Below the pieces are notes generated by a model. That model was not told the DNA's origin. It ran no database searches and saw only the letters and a program-made list of their open reading frames with translations. Position numbers and translations under genes: made by a program. Source: Rudanella sp031411995 (lineage in GTDB: Bacteria > Bacteroidota > Bacteroidia > Cytophagales > Spirosomataceae). From it: 64,000 nucleotides of DNA. The stretch is taken from contig JANOCD010000143.1 of the NCBI GenBank assembly GCA_031411995.1, positions 100,567 to 164,566 of the forward strand. The letters are read 5' to 3'. This document shows positions 1 to 6,455 of the stretch, one piece after another (the stretch's first letter is position 1; each line of letters opens with the position of its first letter).

Positions 1-582
1 ATTGTCGCACTGATAGTCGGGGTGGCTGTCGCGAGAGCTGAGTAACTCCATCGTAATCAGCACGTTATTCTTTTCGGCAAGTGGCATGATCTTTTTCAGA
101 CCAGCCGCGCAGTTCAGCAGTCCATCGTACTCGCCGAGACCGGCCCGGTTGCCTGAGAACGTAATCAGGTTTTTAATGCCTGCGTTGGCGGCTACCGGAA
201 TCAAGTCAGTATAAAGAGCAACCAGCGCGTCGTGGTTTTTGGGCTTGTTAAAGCAATTGGGCAGACCCAGACCCGTGGGCCAGGCATCGGGTTGCCCCAT
301 TGCCGAGGTCAGGCCGTATTTTTTCAGAACTTCCCACTCTTTGGGGCCAGTCAGTTCTATGGACTCGATACCAATGGCTTTGCATCCTTCGGCCAGTTCT
401 TCAAGCGGAATGCTACCGTAGCACCAACGGCTTACCGAGTGGCGAATATTGCCCTTTAGTGCGGGCATGGGGCGGTCGGACGTTTCGGATGTTTTGGAAT
501 CCATCGGGTTGGCGAGGGTTTCGGTGAGCGACAGGGCCAGAGCACTGCTGGTCAGGGTTTTGAGGGCGCTACGGCGTTCCAT
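1..582 (-). CDS. TIM-barrel sugar isomerase/epimerase-like protein (partial)
   Basis: The gene runs off the left edge of the window, so only the first 194 codons are visible, read leftward from an ATG at 582. The N-terminus (MERRSALKTL, then a Ser/Ala/Leu-rich stretch) looks like an export signal with a short Arg pair. The body (residues 45-190) has the look of the xylose-isomerase-like TIM-barrel family, which includes hydroxypyruvate isomerases and sugar epimerases: HSVSRWCYG, then IGIESIELTGPKEW and LITFSGNRAG. It is the last visible gene of a leftward cluster with a DUF1080 hydrolase, which often travels with such isomerases in sugar catabolism. The exact substrate cannot be read. The start codon directly abuts a tandem-word inverted repeat. 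Confidence 0.72.
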   Translation of the reverse strand, partial: MERRSALKTLTSSALALSLTETLANPMDSKTSETSDRPMPALKGNIRHSVSRWCYGSIPLEELAEGCKAIGIESIELTGPKEWEVLKKYGLTSAMGQPDAWPTGLGLPNCFNKPKNHDALVALYTDLIPVAANAGIKNLITFSGNRAGLGEYDGLLNCAAGLKKIMPLAEKNNVLITMELLSSRDSHPDYQCDN

Positions 583-678
583 AAAGAGTGAAAGAGTGAA
601 AGAGTGAAAGAGTGAAGGGGCAAAAGAATGTGTGCGAATCAAGAATCGCTATTTCACTCTTTCGCTATTTCACTCTTT
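583..678. repeat. Tandem-word inverted repeat, GAGTGAAA family, copy 1
   Basis: The left arm (583-616) is four tandem copies of the octamer GAGTGAAA. The right arm (653-678) is the same word reversed and slightly diverged (TTCACTCTTTCGC...). A 36-base loop separates them. The element fills the junction: its right arm runs into the stop codon of the DUF1080 gene and its left arm touches the ATG of the isomerase-like gene. As RNA from the leftward operon it would form a long A/G versus C/U hairpin. It is the sister of the element at 62716-62803, with the same order of arms relative to the downstream gene. Its role is unknown; an attenuator, mRNA-stability hairpin or translation-control hairpin are possibilities. 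Confidence 0.85.
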
Positions 679-1399
679 ACAATTCGCGTATCCGAACATT
701 TTTGTACCATACCAGATCGCCGTGATCCTGCAGAGCAATGTGGCCTTTCTGGTATTTGCCAAAGCCTTCCCAACCCTTAAATTTACTGTCCGCAACCATT
801 TTGTCCCATTCCGGGCCGGATGTAGGGTATTCCACAATCTTTTTACCGTTGAGGTAATGCTCGGCCTTCCCTCCTTTAATCACCAGTTTAGCTTTGTTCC
901 ATTCGCCGGCCGGTTTGTGTGCCGACATATCCATTGGCGGAAGCATATCGTACAACGACCCTGCTGTGCGGTTGCCATTTTTGCCGGCTTTAGCATCTGG
1001 ATGACGCTCATTATCAAGCACCTGCATTTCGGGACCGGTATTGTAAGTAGCTGTGTATTTCGGGTCTTCGCTGACGTGGAAAATAATGCCGCTGTTACCT
1101 TTTTCGGCAATTTTCCAGTCGATTTCGAGTTCAAAATCGCCGTATTCTTTGTCGGTCACGAGGTCGCCACCGCCCCGACCACCCATGTAGTGCATGGCTC
1201 CATCATTGATCACCCATTTGTCGGCATCAGTAACGGGTTGTCCGGTTTTTTTGAAGGTGTGCCAACCGGCAAAAGACTTACCATCGAAGAGGGTTTCCCA
1301 CTTGCCTTTTTTGGGTTTCGCGCCGTTCGGCGTAGTAGCCGAAGCAAACAGCAAGGCAAATGCTGCCAAAGCGAGGGTTGTGTGTTTAAGGTGTTTCAT
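677..1399 (-). CDS. DUF1080 family (3-keto-disaccharide hydrolase-like) secreted protein
   Basis: This 240-residue protein starts with a signal peptide (MKHLKHTTLALAAFALLFAS, then ATTPNGA) and continues as one DUF1080 domain, the concanavalin-like fold now named 3-keto-disaccharide hydrolase. Typical family words are visible: WETLFDGKSFAGWH near residue 36, GDFELEIDWKI near 87, NSGIIFHV near 102, and the C-terminal IALQDHGDLVWYKNVRI. The family acts in the periplasm or on the surface on oxidised sugars or glycosides. Its ATG overlaps the stop of the upstream galU-like gene in an ATGA arrangement, so the two are probably translated in a coupled way. Substrate assignment is by family only. Confidence 0.85.
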   Translation of the reverse strand: MKHLKHTTLALAAFALLFASATTPNGAKPKKGKWETLFDGKSFAGWHTFKKTGQPVTDADKWVINDGAMHYMGGRGGGDLVTDKEYGDFELEIDWKIAEKGNSGIIFHVSEDPKYTATYNTGPEMQVLDNERHPDAKAGKNGNRTAGSLYDMLPPMDMSAHKPAGEWNKAKLVIKGGKAEHYLNGKKIVEYPTSGPEWDKMVADSKFKGWEGFGKYQKGHIALQDHGDLVWYKNVRIREL

Positions 1400-2259
1400 T
1401 GTTCTATTATTTGTTTTAAAAAAGCGCGAAAAGGCTCGGCAAATTCGGGCCGTTTGAGGGCAAATTCAACGGTTGTTTTCAGGAAATCTAATTTGTTACC
1501 AATATCATGTCGTTTGCCTTCAATCCGGTGGGCATACAAATTCTCGCGCCGGAGCAGCAGTTGCATGGCATCCGTCAGTTGAATTTCACCGTTTTTACCC
1601 ATTTCGGTTTGGTCGAGAGCGGCAAAAATCCCCGGTGTCAGAATATACCGACCCGCAATAGCCAGGTTCGATGGCGCATCATTCACAGAAGGTTTCTCCA
1701 CCAGTTTGTCTAACGCCAAAATACGGTCGCTCAGTGCCTTACCACCCACAATCCCGTATCGGTTTACCTTTTCGTGCGGCACTTCTTCCACGGCAATCAC
1801 CGTCCCGCCATATTGTTCGTAGGTGTCGATGAGTTGCTGCGTCACCGGAATCACGGCATCCATAATGGTATCGCCGAGCAACACCGCAAATGGCTCATTA
1901 CCAACATGATGGCGGGCATAGCGAATGGCATCGCCGAGGCCGTTTAGTTCGCGCTGCCGGACGTAGTGAATGTTGGCCATGTCCGACAGTCGGCGCATCT
2001 CATTCAGCAACAGTTGGTCTTCTTTCTCTTCGAGTCGACCTTCCAGCTCAAAATTCCGGTCGAAGTGATCTTCGATGGCCCGTTTGCCCTTGCCGGTAAT
2101 GATCAGAATGTCTTCGATGCCCGAATCAACGGCTTCCTGCACCACATATTGAATGGTGGGCCGGTCGATAATCGGCAACATTTCTTTGGGTTGCGCCTTG
2201 GTGGCGGGCAGAAATCGGGTGCCCAGGCCAGCGGCTGGAATAACGGCTTTGCGAATCAT
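1396..2259 (-). CDS. galU: UTP--glucose-1-phosphate uridylyltransferase (GalU type)
   Basis: The 287-residue protein is a sugar-nucleotide pyrophosphorylase of normal GalU length. It has the N-terminal nucleotide-binding motif AAGLGTRFLPATKAQPKEML (residues 9-28), the segment RPTIQYVVQEAVDSGIEDI, and KLVEKPSVNDAPS near residue 185, which contributes a substrate Lys. It would make UDP-sugars from UTP and a sugar-1-phosphate in the cytoplasm. The gene overlaps the GHMP kinase upstream by one base (TAATG) and the DUF1080 gene downstream by four (ATGA). Next to a glucuronokinase-like enzyme, its substrate could be glucuronate-1-phosphate as well as glucose-1-phosphate; the sequence alone does not decide. 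Confidence 0.88.
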   Translation of the reverse strand: MIRKAVIPAAGLGTRFLPATKAQPKEMLPIIDRPTIQYVVQEAVDSGIEDILIITGKGKRAIEDHFDRNFELEGRLEEKEDQLLLNEMRRLSDMANIHYVRQRELNGLGDAIRYARHHVGNEPFAVLLGDTIMDAVIPVTQQLIDTYEQYGGTVIAVEEVPHEKVNRYGIVGGKALSDRILALDKLVEKPSVNDAPSNLAIAGRYILTPGIFAALDQTEMGKNGEIQLTDAMQLLLRRENLYAHRIEGKRHDIGNKLDFLKTTVEFALKRPEFAEPFRAFLKQIIEQ

Positions 2260-3254
2260 TATGATATAAAAGGCTTTATAACCCGTGCATTTAACTTCTT
2301 TAGCTCAACAAAAAGTTGATTGAGCATCGCATCGTCCTCATACACACCAATAATGGACCCGCCCGAACCGGTGAATGAGGCCGAAGCTCCACACGCCCGT
2401 GCCGCCCGAATGAGAGCTAAGTTGCGGTCGCTAATGGTGTAGATTTGGGTACGCAGGTCGAAGTTTCTGTTCACAAGTTCATGGAGCAAGGTAGTTTGAT
2501 GGTTCGTAATGGCTTCACGACCCTGCCGGGCCACATCGGCAATATCAGCAAGAGTTTGGACCACTTTTTTGTCTCCTTTGAGCCAACGCGCCCGCACATC
2601 ATTATGCACCCGCCCCGATTGCTTGCCCAGGTCTGTGTCATAAGCAATGTATAGTTTGGGCAATAGTCGCGGGTCGAGGGGCTCATAGTTTCCGTGTCCC
2701 TGTTTGTCCATAATCTCGCGGTCGAAATCCATGTACACACAGCCTTCGTAGCATTGGATCACGCGGTCCTGCAAACCAGCCGTGATACCGAGTTCGTCCA
2801 TTTCGGACCCCAGCACCAGGTTGGGCAAAACTGGCAATGGAATCTCGACTTCATAGAAAGCCATCAACGCCCGAAAAACCGCCACAATAATGGCACTTGA
2901 TCCCGACAGCCCCACCTGACGTGGGATGGACGTGCTATATCGAACCGAAAAATTGCGGTTGGCCAGCCGGATTCCCTCGCGGTCGCAATGGTCCACAAAA
3001 GTTTTGATAGCGGCTTTAATCAGTGGAACCCCGCCATGATAGCCCAGGGTGCTTACGGCATCGCGCAGGTCATAGACCGACCGAAACTGATTGGTATCCT
3101 GCGATTGCGGTTCAATTTGTAGTTCCGGCGATTCATAAAGCGTGATCGACGCGCCGAAATTGCGGACGCTAATAGAAATAGTCTTGCCAAAAAAGCCATC
3201 CGACGGGTTGCCCATGAGGCCTGCCCTGGCATAAGCGCGGGTTTCGATAATCAT
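2259..3254 (-). CDS. GHMP-family sugar kinase, glucuronokinase-like
   Basis: This 331-residue kinase has the GHMP fold signatures: an N-terminal substrate loop (RAYARAGLMGNPSDGFFGKT), the ATP-binding motif QVGLSGSSAIIV near residues 113-124, and a C-terminal glycine-rich motif ASASFTGSGGSIIGVY. The opening resembles plant glucuronokinase, which phosphorylates D-glucuronate at C1, more than galactokinase or mevalonate kinase; this is recalled similarity, not a search result. The ATG at 3254 is preferred over an upstream TTG at 3272 because a good -7 box lies between them. The gene couples to galU by a TAATG overlap, suggesting a kinase plus uridylyltransferase salvage route to a UDP-sugar. Confidence 0.75.
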   Translation of the reverse strand: MIIETRAYARAGLMGNPSDGFFGKTISISVRNFGASITLYESPELQIEPQSQDTNQFRSVYDLRDAVSTLGYHGGVPLIKAAIKTFVDHCDREGIRLANRNFSVRYSTSIPRQVGLSGSSAIIVAVFRALMAFYEVEIPLPVLPNLVLGSEMDELGITAGLQDRVIQCYEGCVYMDFDREIMDKQGHGNYEPLDPRLLPKLYIAYDTDLGKQSGRVHNDVRARWLKGDKKVVQTLADIADVARQGREAITNHQTTLLHELVNRNFDLRTQIYTISDRNLALIRAARACGASASFTGSGGSIIGVYEDDAMLNQLFVELKKLNARVIKPFIS

Positions 3255-3261
3255 ATTACCG

Positions 3262-3269
3262 CAAACATA
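3262..3269 (-). promoter_or_regulatory. Bacteroidota -7 promoter box (TATGTTTG) of the GHMP kinase operon
   Basis: The leftward strand reads TATGTTTG, matching TAnnTTTG, seven bases before the ATG at 3254. The expected transcript would have only about three untranslated bases. It lies directly after a terminator hairpin for the preceding gene. No clear -33 element was recognised. Confidence 0.55.
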
Positions 3270-3305
3270 CAAAAGCGACTGAAGACTATTACGTCTCCAG
3301 CCGCT
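3270..3305 (-). terminator. Rho-independent terminator after the 160-residue protein
   Basis: On the leftward strand a 13-base stem (AGCGGCTGGAGAC with GTCTTCAGTCGCT, two G-U pairs) closes a six-base loop and is followed by TTTTG. It lies 27 bases after the stop at 3332 and immediately before the next promoter. Confidence 0.7.
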
Positions 3306-3331
3306 TCATTATTAACAGCGCTCTACTTCTG

Positions 3332-3814
3332 TTATTGTCTGTCGGAGCCTTGCTCCTTTGAATTATTATCGTATCCCTTGTTGTGGGGGTCATATCCCTC
3401 ATTTGGATTGTCGCCTGCTTCAAGATAGGTAGCATCATGACGTTTGAAAAGAGCTTCGTCGGATGGGTTTTCCGACACACTTTTCAGCTTTGCAGCCGCT
3501 TCGTCCGACATGAGCTGGCCTCCCTGCTCCCCTTTTTCCATCACTTTTGGGTCGACATCCCATCCCTGTGTGCCGCCATAGTTGTCACCTTTGGGGAGTT
3601 CGGGCTTTCCTTCGCCGATGTTTGCTTCGCGGGTTGCTTGCGTGGTTGCCATGTTACCGGCTTCCATATCCATACCCGATGTTGAATCTTTGTAGGCATT
3701 TGTGCCAACACCCTCCGATTCGCGACCGTAGTCAGAATCGCCGTGCTGGTTAGGGTCTGTCGAGTAGAACTCGCTATCGACCGTTTCTGGATCAAATTGT
3801 GATTTGGTAGCCAT
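3332..3814 (-). CDS. Hydrophilic, probably disordered protein of unknown function
   Basis: The 160-residue product has no signal peptide or membrane segment. It is rich in Asp, Glu, Gly, Asn, Ser and Thr and poor in hydrophobic residues (for example DSDYGRESEGVGTNAYKD and the C-terminal YDPHNKGYDNNSKEQGS), so it is likely disordered. I recognise no domain. Such proteins are often stress-associated in this phylum, but that is only a guess. It stands alone between its own terminator (3270-3305) and the regulator gene upstream, which reads in the same direction. The start at 3814 is the only ATG that gives a full reading frame. Confidence 0.6.
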   Translation of the reverse strand: MATKSQFDPETVDSEFYSTDPNQHGDSDYGRESEGVGTNAYKDSTSGMDMEAGNMATTQATREANIGEGKPELPKGDNYGGTQGWDVDPKVMEKGEQGGQLMSDEAAAKLKSVSENPSDEALFKRHDATYLEAGDNPNEGYDPHNKGYDNNSKEQGSDRQ

Positions 3815-3868
3815 AACGTTAGAGTAATTTGTGAGTATAACACGGCCCCGTAAATCAATGTTTGAAAT

Positions 3869-4246
3869 TTAATTAGCATTTTCAAGCCGGGCCGCTCTAA
3901 GTTCAGCTCTCAAATCGTCGGTCGTTTGTTGAAGAAGCCTAACGCGTTCGTTGAGTTGAAACAGCAAAAATTCCATGTTCCGCATTCGCTCTTCAGTCGT
4001 CACAGCCGCTGATGGAGACTGGGGCATCGACCGGAACATCAACCCCTCACCCCGAATCAGCCAGTCACCGTTGACGTGGGGAAAAGCCACCAGAATTTTT
4101 TCGAGCGTATCATAACGCGGTTTCATCCGACCGTGCAAAACATGGTATACTTTTTCGCCCCGATGTTCGCCCAATTGTCGGGCAAACTCCAAAACACTGA
4201 TGTCGAGGGCTTCAATGAGTTGCTGCAGACGGAGATGGATGGTCAT
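3869..4246 (-). CDS. CI/XRE-type helix-turn-helix regulator
   Basis: The 125-residue protein has an N-terminal helix-turn-helix of the phage CI-repressor-like class: LQQLIEALDISVLEFARQLGEHRGEKVYHVLHGRMKPRYDTLEKIL (residues 7-52), followed by the family hallmark VNGDWLIRGEGLMF (58-71). Residues 83-121 form a predicted coiled coil (MRNMEFLLFQLNERVRLLQQ and onward), probably for dimerisation. There is no peptidase or sensor domain, so it is not a LexA-type self-cleaving repressor. It is divergent from the nuclease cassette at 4541-6391 across a 294-base gap with a direct repeat, and is the natural candidate regulator of that cassette. Confidence 0.75.
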   Translation of the reverse strand: MTIHLRLQQLIEALDISVLEFARQLGEHRGEKVYHVLHGRMKPRYDTLEKILVAFPHVNGDWLIRGEGLMFRSMPQSPSAAVTTEERMRNMEFLLFQLNERVRLLQQTTDDLRAELRAARLENAN

Positions 4247-4269
4247 GATATGGGCGATCAGTGTTTACG

Positions 4270-4277
4270 CAAAACTA
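4270..4277 (-). promoter_or_regulatory. -7 promoter box (TAGTTTTG) of the regulator gene
   Basis: The leftward strand reads TAGTTTTG, a full match to TAnnTTTG, 23 bases before the ATG at 4246. It lies inside the divergent region shared with the nuclease cassette. Confidence 0.5.
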
Positions 4278-4345
4278 TGTAAAATTTAGAATCTGACAGA
4301 ATGACCTCTGGGGGGCCGATCAGGTACGAATTATTTTAGTCGAAA

Positions 4346-4376
4346 AGGGCGGTTTTAAAGTGATTAGGGCGGTTTT
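4346..4376. repeat. Direct repeat AGGGCGGTTTT x2, 20-base period (possible operator)
   Basis: AGGGCGGTTTT occurs at 4346-4356 and again at 4366-4376, exactly 20 bases apart, about two helical turns. The pair sits in the 294-base intergenic region between the CI/XRE-type gene and the divergent three-gene cassette. Identical 11-mers on one helix face are what a dimeric regulator could bind. The rest of the gap (4247-4540) is A/T-rich with no coding potential. A rightward -7-like sequence near 4455 (TATTTTTA) is imperfect. Confidence 0.5.
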
Positions 4377-4540
4377 GGAACCTGTATTGATACCCCTCAT
4401 CCGGTGACTGAAATTTATGATTCAGCGGGCTTGTAAATTACAATAAACTGTGTATTTTTACCTGTCGAACGAGCACCTTATAAAAGGCAAAAGGGACCGC
4501 AATGTGGGCCCCCTGCTTGAACAGTAAACAACAAATACTA

Positions 4541-5221
4541 ATGAACACGCAAAACAAAAGCATCGCGGAGACAAATCAAAATGGTTTGGTCACTAAACCG
4601 TATCAAAAAATCAACGAGTTGACAGGCGAAGTCGTCAATCGGTACAAATATCTGGAGGGCCATCCGCGCCAATATCGCTTCGATGCCAAGGAAGGGGTGT
4701 TCAATATCAACGGCTCCGAGAAGCTCGGCCGTACCCTCACCTTCCAACCCATTGCCTGGCGAATCTTCACCGACAATATTCTGAACATGGGTACCAAAAA
4801 CTGGGCAGAACTTTTTTTCATCGACGAAAAAAATTGTGTCTCAGCGGTGCTGTTTCACGGCTATTCGGTGGACAACATTTTCCGCCTGATCGAGCCGCTC
4901 TACTACGACGATATGACGCTGGCTGATGTGGTGGTTACGGCCGTGGCCGAAAAAAAGGAGAACAACAAGATTCAACCCAAGGGCGTGTATTATATCGCCA
5001 ATTTTTCCTACAAACTTGGCGAACCCGCCCGCACCGCCGAACTGAAGCAATACGCGCAGGATGTGAAGGTATTCCGGCAGGAAACCCTAACCGACATCGC
5101 CAACATCAAAACGGCCTATAATTACTATAACCCCTTTTACAGTGACGATCCGACATTTCGTCAGCCAGCGGCTATCAGCGAACAGCCATTGCTGACGGTT
5201 TCTGCTGGACATGTTGCCTAA
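4541..5221 (+). CDS. Unknown protein preceding a RecE-like nuclease
   Basis: The 226-residue product starts at ATG 4541 (MNTQNKSIAE); an in-frame upstream start near 4502 would add only a non-conserved tail. I do not recognise the family. After a polar N-terminus it alternates beta-like segments (YRFDAKEGVFNING, LTFQPIAWRIFTDNIL, WAELFFIDEKNCVSAVLFHG, ADVVVTAVAEKK, GVYYIANFSYKLG) and ends in a polar tail. It has no signal peptide or membrane segment. It is followed 39 bases later by a RecE-like nuclease. In phage recombination modules the gene beside the exonuclease is usually an annealing or single-strand-binding protein, so a DNA-binding partner is a reasonable inference, but no RecT, Beta or SSB motif is visible. 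Confidence 0.65.
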   Translation: MNTQNKSIAETNQNGLVTKPYQKINELTGEVVNRYKYLEGHPRQYRFDAKEGVFNINGSEKLGRTLTFQPIAWRIFTDNILNMGTKNWAELFFIDEKNCVSAVLFHGYSVDNIFRLIEPLYYDDMTLADVVVTAVAEKKENNKIQPKGVYYIANFSYKLGEPARTAELKQYAQDVKVFRQETLTDIANIKTAYNYYNPFYSDDPTFRQPAAISEQPLLTVSAGHVA

Positions 5222-5260
5222 TCGCTGTTGGCTTTCGAACCGTTATTGTTCACTGAAATT

Positions 5261-6001
5261 ATGCTCGCCCAACATATCTATAAAACACCCTCGCTCCTGT
5301 TGCCCTCGGGCGATTACCGGGCTATTCCTCGGGTGTCTAATTCGGACCTAACCCGCCTGAAAGAAGAACATCTGGGCTTTGGCAATACGTCGGTGCGGTT
5401 TGCCACCGAGCAAACCCGCACATTTGGCAAGGCATTTCACCAGCACCTGCTTGAGCCTGAAACTCTCGGCACGGTGATGCAGCAACTCATGCCCGATATG
5501 CTGTCAGCCAACCAGTTAGATCCACGGTTGGCACCCAGGCAGTCGGAGCAGTTGGGCCACCTGATGGAAACCGTTCGGAAAGACGGGTTTTGTCGGCGGT
5601 ATTTGCGGCAATCCGAAAAAGAACGGGTTGTGTTGTTCAACGAACCCACAACCGGGGTGGCCTGCAAAGCCCGGCTCGATTTGGTCTACACCAGCCCAAA
5701 GCGGCAGAATGCGCTGGTGCTGGATTTTAAAACAACCTCGGCGCGCACTCAATCGCAGTTTTTGCAAAGTTGTTACGATTATGACTACGACCGGCAGGCC
5801 GCTTTTTACCTCGACAGCCTTCGCCACGCGGGCAATGAGTGGGCCAACACGCGCCGGTTTCGGTTTGTTTTTGTGGGCGTGATGAAACAGAGTCCCCACC
5901 GTTTGTTTGCCGTTGATGCGACCTCTATTCCAAATTTTCTGGATTATGGCCGCAAAAAGTACCGCTTCTGGCTTCGGAAGTGGCAGGATCAACAAGACTA
6001 A
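5261..6001 (+). CDS. PD-(D/E)XK nuclease, RecE/exonuclease VIII-like
   Basis: The 246-residue protein carries a PD-(D/E)XK nuclease core like the C-terminal half of phage RecE. Visible pieces are RVSNSDLTRLKEEH (residues 23-36), the GKAFHQHLLEP motif (His in the first helix, near 60), GVACKARLDLVY with the catalytic Asp, VLDFKTTSA with the Asp-Phe-Lys core, and YDRQAAFYLDSL with the Gln-X-X-X-Tyr motif. The likely role is double-strand-dependent 5'-3' exonuclease activity in recombination. The start is placed at ATG 5261; a TTG at 5228 is also open. It sits second in a tight cassette with unknown genes on both sides and no phage structural or integrase genes nearby. Confidence 0.8.
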   Translation: MLAQHIYKTPSLLLPSGDYRAIPRVSNSDLTRLKEEHLGFGNTSVRFATEQTRTFGKAFHQHLLEPETLGTVMQQLMPDMLSANQLDPRLAPRQSEQLGHLMETVRKDGFCRRYLRQSEKERVVLFNEPTTGVACKARLDLVYTSPKRQNALVLDFKTTSARTQSQFLQSCYDYDYDRQAAFYLDSLRHAGNEWANTRRFRFVFVGVMKQSPHRLFAVDATSIPNFLDYGRKKYRFWLRKWQDQQD

Positions 6002-6007
6002 GACGCT

Positions 6008-6391
6008 ATGGAAACTTTCGCGATTGAACCACCCATCACCAGTACCCTGACCGTGTTGACCGTGTCGCCTTCGACACTGCACTACAACTGGGGAACCGAT
6101 GGGCTGGTGCTTTGGATTGAAGACCTCAGCCCCGACAACAGCTTGCTGGAACAGATGCCCAACCTGCTCGAACGAATTGGTTTTGGCATTGAGCTGCAAA
6201 CGGGCTGGGATCATCGCTACGACACCGGAATGTTGCACCCGCTCTATGGCTATCGAATTCTGTTGCGTGATGCCACGGGCCTGTGGCACGCCGTACGGGT
6301 GGGTGAGGGCGGGCGGTTTGTTGGGACGGTGCCACTGGAGGAGTTAGATTACGAAATTGCCTACGATATGGTGATGTGGGTTGACCTTTAA
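6008..6391 (+). CDS. Unknown 127-residue protein, third gene of the nuclease cassette
   Basis: The gene starts six bases after the nuclease stop and ends just before a strong terminator, so it is clearly part of the same transcript. The product is acidic, with no signal peptide or transmembrane helix. It is Trp/Tyr-rich (HYNWGTDGLVLWIEDLSPD near residue 26; LYGYRILLRDATGLWHAV near 80; YDMVMWVDL at the C-terminus) and looks like a small alpha/beta fold. I do not recognise the family. Its context suggests an accessory or regulatory partner of the nuclease. Confidence 0.65.
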   Translation: METFAIEPPITSTLTVLTVSPSTLHYNWGTDGLVLWIEDLSPDNSLLEQMPNLLERIGFGIELQTGWDHRYDTGMLHPLYGYRILLRDATGLWHAVRVGEGGRFVGTVPLEELDYEIAYDMVMWVDL

Positions 6392-6401
6392 ATGAAACAG
6401 A

Positions 6402-6423
6402 ACGCGGGCTTCCCGCGTTTTTT
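6402..6423 (+). terminator. Rho-independent terminator of the nuclease cassette
   Basis: A perfect 7-bp stem ACGCGGG/CCCGCGT with loop CTT, followed by TTTTTT, starts ten bases after the stop codon at 6391. It closes the rightward cassette. Confidence 0.9.
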
Positions 6424-6455
6424 GTTTATCAGACTTACTACCAACGTTATTGCTT

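Noticed and set aside
583..616. CRISPR-like tandem repeats
   Set aside because: The repeat units are contiguous 8-base words with no spacers, so this is not a CRISPR array.
632..1582. 316-codon rightward open frame over the DUF1080 and galU genes
   Set aside because: It crosses the ends of two clear genes on the other strand, and has no domain or start signal.
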